The notes under the pieces are model-generated. The model saw only the letters and a list, made by a program, of their open reading frames with translations. It made no database searches and was not told where the DNA came from. A stretch of 64,000 nt of DNA, from the NCBI GenBank assembly GCA_958295805.1, contig OY282373.1, positions 1,397,001 to 1,461,000 on the forward strand, read 5' to 3'. The position numbers and the translations under genes are program-made. Shown one piece after another: positions 61,801 to 64,000 of the stretch (positions are counted from its first letter, which is position 1; each line of letters starts with the position of its first letter). This DNA is from an uncultured Nitrospirales bacterium. GTDB taxonomy: Bacteria; Nitrospirota; Nitrospiria; Nitrospirales; UBA8639.

Positions 61801-64000
61801 TCGGCTTGAATGCCGACATCGACAAGATCGATCTGAACACCGCCCTCAGGTACCCGTACAACCTCTCGTTCACGCCGTCGAACTGGAACACGGCGAAGAC
61901 GGTGACCGTCACGGCCAAAGGGGACAGCGACCTCCTGGACGAGACCGAGGAGGTCAGATACGCGGTGGCCAACTATGGGGTCGGGAACGTGGCGGACACG
62001 CCGTCGACGCACCTGCTCGCGGTGACGATCACGGTCATCGACGACGACAAGCCGGTCGTGTCGCTGTCGCTGTCGGCGTCGTCGATTTCGGAGAACGGCG
62101 GGGTGGCCACGGTGACCGCGACGCTGGACAAGGCGGCGACCGAGGCGACGACGGTCACGGTGTCAGCGGCGGCGGTGTCCCCGGCGGTGTCGGGCGACTT
62201 CGGCCTGTCAAGCGCGACGACGCTGACGATCGCGATGGGTTCGACGACGAGCACCGGCACCGTGACGGTCACGGCGGCCAATAACGCGACCGACGCGCCG
62301 GACAAGTCGGTGACGGTCTCGGCCACGGTCGCGGGCGGCGACGGGGCGGCGGTTCCGTCCGACGCGACGCTGACCATCACCGACGACGACGCGGCGCCCG
62401 GGGTGACGCTGACGCTGTCGCCGTCGTCGATTTCGGAGAACGGCGGCGAATCGACGGTGACGGCGACGCTGTCGCATCCGTCGAGCGCGGCGACGACGGT
62501 GACGGTGACGGCGGTCTCGAACTTCTACACGGTGGGTTCGGACACGACCATCGAGATCGCGGCGGGCGAGACGGCGAACGCCGCGGACACGGTGCTGGTC
62601 ACGGCGGCGAACGACGACGAGCACCAGGGGGCGGCCGGGCGTTCGACGACGGTGACGGGCACGGCCACGAACGCCCAGGCCACCGCCGAAGGGGAGACCG
62701 TGGGCGTGACCGGGGCGCCGCTGACGCTGACCGACGATGAGATGCTGCCTGAGGTCACGCTGGCCCTGTCGTCGACGTCGATCACGGAGAGCGGCGGCGT
62801 CTCCACGGTGACGGCGACGCTGTCGGGCACGTCAAGCGAAGCGGTGACGGTGACGGTGGGAGCCGCGCCCGGCACGGGGGCGGAGGCCGCCGACTTCACG
62901 CTGTCCGGCACGACGACGCTGACGATCGCGGCGGGGGACACGACGAGTTCAGGCGCGGTGACGGTGACGGCGAACGACAACGCGGTGGATGCGCCGGACA
63001 AGTCGGTGACGGTCTCGGGGACGGTCTCGGGCGGCAACAACGTCGCGGCGCCGTCGGACGTGACGCTGACGCTGACCGACGACGAGGACACGCCGATGGT
63101 GGCGCTGGTCCTGTCGTCGTCGTCGATCTCGGAGAACGGTGGTGAATCGACGGTGACGGCGACGCTGTCGGGCGTGTCGAGCGAGGCGGTGACGGTGACG
63201 GTGGGCGCGGCGCCGGGCACGGGGGCGGTTGCCGGCGACTTCAGTCTGTCGAGCACGGACACGCTGACGATCGCGTCGGGGGATACGACGAGCACCGGCA
63301 CGGTGACGGTGACGGCGATAGACGACGCGACGGACGAGGCGAACGAGACGGTGTCGGTCTCGGGGACGGTCTCGGGCGGCCACGGTGTCGCGCCGCCGTC
63401 GGACGTGACGCTGACGATCACCGACGACGACCCCGCGCCGATGCTCTCCATCGACTCGCCGAGCGTGACCGAGGGCGACAGCGGCTCGACGGACTTGACC
63501 TTCACGGCGACCCTGAGCGCCGCCTCCGGACGCGAGGTGACGGTGCAGTATGCGGACGCGGGCACGGGGACGGCGACGTCCGGGACGGACTACACGGCGC
63601 TCACCGCCGGCACGCTGACCTTCGCCGCGGGGACGACCAGCCAGACCTTCGACGTGGCGGTGACGGGCGACGTTCTGGACGAAGCGAACGAGACGGTGAA
63701 CGTGCGGCTGAAGGATCCGATGAACGCGGCGGTCTCGACCACGGCGGGTACCGGCACGGGGACGATCACGGACAACGACCCGACGCCGAAGCTGACGATC
63801 GGCCCTTCGCCGAGCGTGACGGAGGGCAACAGTGGCTCGACGGCGCTGACCTATACGGTGACCCTGAGCGCCGCCTCCGGACGCGAGGTGACGGTGCAGT
63901 ATGCGGACGCGGGCACGGGGACGGCCACGTCCGGGACGGACTACACGGCCATCACCAGCGGCACGCTGACCTTCGCGGTGGGGACGACCAGGCAGACCTT
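49791..64000 (+). CDS. Giant secreted Ig/Calx-beta repeat protein (adhesin-like), open to window edge
   Basis: The plus-strand frame from 49791 is open to 64000 wherever I translated it, about 4,736 codons with no end. Order: an N-terminal region with two glycine/aspartate-rich domains and He_PIG-type Ig folds (YSIEGNLPAGLSFAAATRTI, to ~51190); tens of Calx-beta-like units of ~100 residues (ATVTATLSG.., TLTIAAGATTSSGTVTVTA.., TDDDDAPGVALAVSPASVSE) to ~57800; an unrelated insert; then more Calx-beta units and a related type. Calx-beta domains bind Ca2+ through Asp-rich loops and are common in large surface adhesins. G+C is about two thirds against about one half upstream. As read it lacks a start in frame; the first ATG is near 49935. 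Confidence 0.88.
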   Translation, partial: MNNPRIITSPASGDTYLPGETITVYVPWGRTLSGTCIQIHTVGTVELEMTVGGVTRTLTGRYQNRRNRYGSGFDGTWLYFDYVVQKGDRDTDGVSLGEDALSSPGTTGSSIRGVACGDFVGRSFELSTDLHGLSNQSGHKVDTPAPSFSGVLAPAVVFYAGASVNYRLPALANAADAHNVTYSVTSARSLPTGYTLDAPTATIAGSYASALARENYTLRATDSFGRTADLIFTLEVSDGAGIESIAITSNPGADKTYGKVAPFGTNDTITVRVDLTHRLTLVQSSVCLNIRIGSNTRRVCNPSYSTSDSSRWDKLDFSYAVQAGDWDGDGISFPNNPMGAGKIGGLRFRLLGGGGDNRVTLNFGPTPADPNHKVRGEQTLPSFGSTATPSYSWVKGNAVSQALPAVPAATDGDGGVIYSIEGNLPAGLSFAAATRTISGTPTTAQGATNYKLVATDADGDKAELRFSIEIEEIAVSISSPSATEGAAGTTATLEYDVTLNRAPGRQVTVNYAAAADPGTATSGTDYTAITGGTLTFAASETSQTFDVTVTGDALDEPNETVRIALSNPSGAVLGSASTGVGTITDDDPTPTLALALSASTIDESGAGNATTVTASLSGGTSGEEIVVTVTATGGTAAAGDFSLSSDKTLTIAAGATTSSGTVTVTAEHDTTDEPAETATVGGTVAGGHSLVAAPAALTLTIVDDDDAPGVALAVSPASVSENGGVSTVTATLTNPSSAATTVTVTAAAVTGFYTVGSDASIVIAAGETANAADTALIVAVNDDVHQGTAGRSTTVTGTAANAQAAANSETVTVTGAALTLTDDEDLPEVTLVLSPASISESSGVSTVQATLSVVSSAAVTVTVTAAAGTGAIAADFSLSSNRTLTIAAGNTTSGIAVPWVTVTANGNTVDSPDKQVTVSGTASGANGVAAPSDVTLTLTDDEDPPTVALVLSPTSISESSGVSTVTATLSGVSSEAVTVTVSATGVTAAAGDFSLSSADTLTIASGSTTSSGAVTVTANGNTVDSPDKTVTVSGTAAGGNSVANPSDVTLTLTDDETLPTVTLALSSSSISEGSGVTTVTAALSGVSSAAVTLTVSASPGSGTDFTLSTANTLTIAAGSTASTGAVTLTAVNNDAQAPDKTVTVSGAASGGNGVSAPAGLTLTITDDDAAPRVLLALSSSSIAENGGESMVSATLSHPSSAVTTVTVTAVTGFYTVGSDATIVIEAGETANPFGVNTVTVTAVNDDVHQGSGGRSTTVTGTAVNSQGVGEVTLLGATPLTLEDDEALPTLALALSEPDPTNPETIFESWSGASMVTATLSSASSAAVTLTVRATGVTAAAGDFTLSSATTLTIAAGATTSTGTVTVAPVDDTTDEADETVTVSATVSGGNGVAAPSSVTLTIRDDDAAPGVTLSLSPSSISENRGESTVTATLTHPSSAATTVTVTAVSGGFYTVGSDATIVIAAGETANAADTATVAAVDDDVHQGTAGRSTTVTGTAANAQAAANSETVTVTGAALTLTDDEDVPEVALVLSSSSISETGGVATVTATLNGTSSEAVTVTVDAAPGTGAVAGDFSLSSTDTLTIAAGSTTSTGAVTVTANGNAADSPDKSVTVSGTAAGGNSVANPSSVTLTLTDDDPTPTLSLSLSASTIDESGAGNATTVTASLSGGISGEAITVTVSTSPLSGTDFTLSTANTLTIAAGATASTGTVTVTAEDDTTDEADETVTVSGTVAGGHGLVVAPSDVTLTITDDDALPTLSLSLSASTIDESGSGNVATVTAALSHPSGEAVTVTVSASPGAGTDFTLTGTTLTIAAGSTASAGAVTVTAANDTTDAPDKSVTVSATVSGDSGVAAPADATLTIADDDAAPGVTLSLPYPSIPESNGSTSVSATLSHPSSAATTVTVSAVTGFYTVGSDATIVIAAGETANATDTVRIAAVDDDVHQGTANRSTTVTGTAANAQAAANSETVTVTGAALTLTDNEALPVATLVLSPASISETGGVTTVTATLSVKSSAAVTVTVGAAAGTNAAAGDFSLSSAKTLTIAAAATASTGAVTVTANGNAADSPDKSVTVSGAASGGNGVANPSSVTLTLEDDDAAPGVTLALSSSSISENGGSTTVSATLTHPSSAATTVTLAPVTGFYTVGSDATIVIAAGETANATDTVAVAAADNTKDEPDRTVTVTATPTNDQGTGSVTGATLTLEDDDAAPGVTLSVSPASIAENGGVATVSATLTHPSSAATTVTVMAALGFYTVGSDATIVIAAGETANAADTALVTAGDNAKDEPDRTTTVTATAANDQGTAGSVTGAALTLTDDEALPIVTLVLSPASISETGGVATVTATLSVRSSEAVTVTVDAAPGTGAVAGDFSLSSTDTLTIAAGDTTSSGAVTVTANGNAVDAPDKSVTVSGTASGGNGVAAPSDVTLTLTDADPTPTLALSLSASTIAESGAGNATTVTASLSGGISGEAITVTVSTSPLSGTDFTLSTANTLTIAAGATASTGTVTVTAEDDTTDEADETVTVSGTVAGGHGLVATPSDVTLTITDADALPTLSLALSSSSISEGSGVTTVTAALSGASGEAVTVTVSAAPLSGATVADYALSTNKALVIAAGSTASTGTVTLTAVNNNVQAANKTVTVSGAASGGNGVAAPAGLTLTITDNDDSTLPTGSGTTWRSTDSRATNWQVNTASLLGKTTAQPISITPQILGGSHILVCARRTVDHTASDRALVSLPVGRDNCRQPVSMGTLLTMITLTPAEIGNDGVVIIIAAGTGNNFGRYLYAKWVPIVALPKATLSLSSSSISENGGVSTVTATLDKAASAATTLTVSAAAVAPAAAGDFNLSSANTLTIASGSTTSTGTVTITAVNNNVDAPDKTVTVSATASGDVKAPPAATLTVTDDDVGMTVVESGGSTATTEAGGTDTFTVRLTANPSQTVSVLVTSQDTSECEVSADGGATYGVSGTVAMVPTGGDASAVAASLWNSPHTVTVRGKDDDVDDGNQICRVTVDPGETGAGTLPYNRVSTQTVSVPNEDDDVAGLTVSAVTGQATEAGGTATFTAKLATRPTAAVTVTVTSGDASEGTVSPSSLTFAPGTWNTARTVTVTGVDDDVDDGDVTWNVILNPDSGPAGDARYRAVGDSTVRVSTTDDDTAGVTVTPTALTVTEQDTAGATFTVVLDSEPPSGTTTVGLSRSDAEIALNGALAYPYTLSFDPTNWSTAQTVTVTASADSDIQNDTKEIRYTVAGYAGGVTNEVAVTVTVDDDDIPVVSLSLSESSISENGGVATVTAALDRRATEATTVTVSAAAVAPARSDDFNLSSATTLIIPAGSTTSTGTVTITPVDNATDAPDKSVTVSATASGGNGATPPSSLTLAIEDDERLPEVALALSEPDATKPDTINESGPGNASTVTATLSGASSQAVTVTVSATGLTAEAGDFSLSSATTLTISAGQTTSTGTVTITATDDVTDEPDETVTVSWTVEGGNGVAAPVSQTLTITDDDATPTVTLALSSTSILETGGVSTVTATLSGASSEAVTVTVSATGVTAAAGDDFALSSATTLTIAAGDTTSTGAVTVTAVGDTTDEPDETVSVSWTVSGGNGVAAPVSQTLTITDDDATPIVTLALSSSSILESSGVSTVTATLSGTSSEEVTVTVSATGVTAAAGDDFALSSATTLTIAAGSTTSSGTVTVSAVGDTTDEPDETVTVSWTVSGGNGVVAPVSQTLTITDDDATPTVALALSPPSILESSGVSTVTATLSGTSSEAVTVTVSATGLTASADDFTLSDDKTLTIAAGVTTSTGTVTVTAPDDVTAEADETVTVSGTVSGGNNVAPPSSVTLTIEDDEALPTVTLVLSPTSIGEDGGISTVTATLSGVSSEAVTVTVGATAGTGAVATDFSLSSATTLTIASGSTTSDGAVTVTANDNDVDVADKSVTVSGTVSGGNSVAAPSDATLTLTDDDTAGVTFNPTALTVTEEGSSKTFTVVLNSEPPPGGMTTTTWVGLNADIDKIDLNTALRYPYNLSFTPSNWNTAKTVTVTAKGDSDLLDETEEVRYAVANYGVGNVADTPSTHLLAVTITVIDDDKPVVSLSLSASSISENGGVATVTATLDKAATEATTVTVSAAAVSPAVSGDFGLSSATTLTIAMGSTTSTGTVTVTAANNATDAPDKSVTVSATVAGGDGAAVPSDATLTITDDDAAPGVTLTLSPSSISENGGESTVTATLSHPSSAATTVTVTAVSNFYTVGSDTTIEIAAGETANAADTVLVTAANDDEHQGAAGRSTTVTGTATNAQATAEGETVGVTGAPLTLTDDEMLPEVTLALSSTSITESGGVSTVTATLSGTSSEAVTVTVGAAPGTGAEAADFTLSGTTTLTIAAGDTTSSGAVTVTANDNAVDAPDKSVTVSGTVSGGNNVAAPSDVTLTLTDDEDTPMVALVLSSSSISENGGESTVTATLSGVSSEAVTVTVGAAPGTGAVAGDFSLSSTDTLTIASGDTTSTGTVTVTAIDDATDEANETVSVSGTVSGGHGVAPPSDVTLTITDDDPAPMLSIDSPSVTEGDSGSTDLTFTATLSAASGREVTVQYADAGTGTATSGTDYTALTAGTLTFAAGTTSQTFDVAVTGDVLDEANETVNVRLKDPMNAAVSTTAGTGTGTITDNDPTPKLTIGPSPSVTEGNSGSTALTYTVTLSAASGREVTVQYADAGTGTATSGTDYTAITSGTLTFAVGTTRQT
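49817..51190 (+). other. N-terminal Ig-like region of the giant protein
   Basis: It begins SPASGDTYLPGETITVYVPW and contains two copies of a fold with TCIQIHTVGTVELEMTVGG..DFDYVVQKGD-like strands (repeated as VCLNIRIGSNTRRVCNPS..LDFSYAVQAGDWDGDGI). Each is followed by a putative-Ig segment (VTSARSLPTGYTLDAPTATIAG and VIYSIEGNLPAGLSFAAATR). The two ~200-residue halves look like a duplication. Cys pairs in each half may be disulfides. Confidence 0.65.
52044..62590 (+). repeat. Near-identical Calx-beta subunit, seven dispersed copies
   Basis: The DNA word TTCTACACGGTGGG starts at about 52044, 53427, 54144, 55527, 56223, 56553 and 62523. It opens a unit read as FYTVGSDATIVIAAGETANA, then AADT or ATDT. 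Several copies continue into DDVHQGTAGRSTTVTGTAAN. The strong nucleotide match across 10 kb suggests recent exchange or amplification among units. Confidence 0.85.
57800..58170 (+). other. Non-repeat insert module inside the giant protein
   Basis: About 120 residues unlike the Calx-beta units: LPTGSGTTWRSTDSRATNWQ, VNTASLLGKTTAQPISI, ILGGSHILVCARRTVDHTAS and VGRDNCRQPVSMGTLLTMIT, ending NNFGRYLYAKWVPIVALPKA. It has Trp and Cys, rare elsewhere in the array, and less biased codons. It may be a binding domain displayed on the stalk. Confidence 0.6.

Noticed and set aside
51365-63829. Long minus-strand open frames (220-1,090 codons) opposite the giant gene
   Set aside because: The products are either Arg/His-rich low-complexity strings or mirror-like Val/Ser/Thr strings produced by the complement of GAC/GGC/ACG repeats. 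The plus frame gives recognisable Calx-beta sequence.

Overview
The window reads as a chromosomal segment of a Gram-negative, lipopolysaccharide-making bacterium. It has lpxD, lptF/lptG, kdsC, outer-membrane barrels and an oxygen-dependent haem pathway. A two-subunit pyruvate carboxylase, the mix of sulfur-carrier genes and moderate base composition (about half G+C in sampled lines up to ~48.2 kb) make a Nitrospira-like member of the Nitrospirota my best guess. This is inference; no rRNA is present to test it.

Layout. 1-3.6 kb (minus): pyruvate carboxylase subunits, a PstS-like binding protein and an FmdB zinc ribbon. 3.8-10.1 kb (plus): three small unknowns, hemE, hemY, acyP, apt, a DksA-like protein and queC. 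10.2-14.8 kb: a stand-alone Lrp/RAM protein, an XRE-plus-binding-domain regulator and modABC. 15-16.3 kb: two convergent envelope genes. 16.4-21.5 kb (minus): an eight-gene sulfur-carrier operon with two carriers, two E1-like enzymes, two PLP enzymes, a NIL protein and a JAMM protease. 21.5-26 kb: a sirtuin, a putative copper/envelope cluster and a lytic transglycosylase. 26.2-30 kb: ndk, a TPR lipoprotein and an 1.8-kb insertion sequence with a 17-bp target duplication. 30-34 kb: gcvH, lpdA, a ComEA-like protein, tyrS and tRNA-Gly(CCC). 34-36 kb: one ORF fusing an efflux adaptor to a TolC-like outer-membrane factor with the pump missing. 36-39.5 kb: yacG, a membrane protein and a small methyltransferase/HNH island flanked by broken genes. 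39.5-48.2 kb: lpxD, ACP, ketosynthase, lptG and lptF (minus), then kdsC, manC and manB (plus), a lipid A/Kdo/GDP-mannose supply block.

48.2-49.5 kb is a gene-free zone of dispersed palindromes followed by a ~138-bp GC-rich tandem array. From 49.6 kb to the window edge the composition rises to about two thirds G+C. The plus strand there carries one giant, unterminated reading frame (>4,700 codons) for a secreted Ig/Calx-beta repeat protein. A 26-bp tandem duplication just after its signal peptide throws the two parts out of frame, so the gene as read is OFF. Losing one copy would restore it.

Most noteworthy: (1) the giant Calx-beta protein with its frame-shifting 26-bp duplication; (2) the doubled sulfur-carrier operon, both carriers with residues beyond the terminal glycines and one JAMM protease; (3) the adaptor-TolC fusion; (4) dispersed palindromes that each carry a degenerate 17-19-bp tandem array; (5) the insertion sequence that landed exactly at a stop codon.
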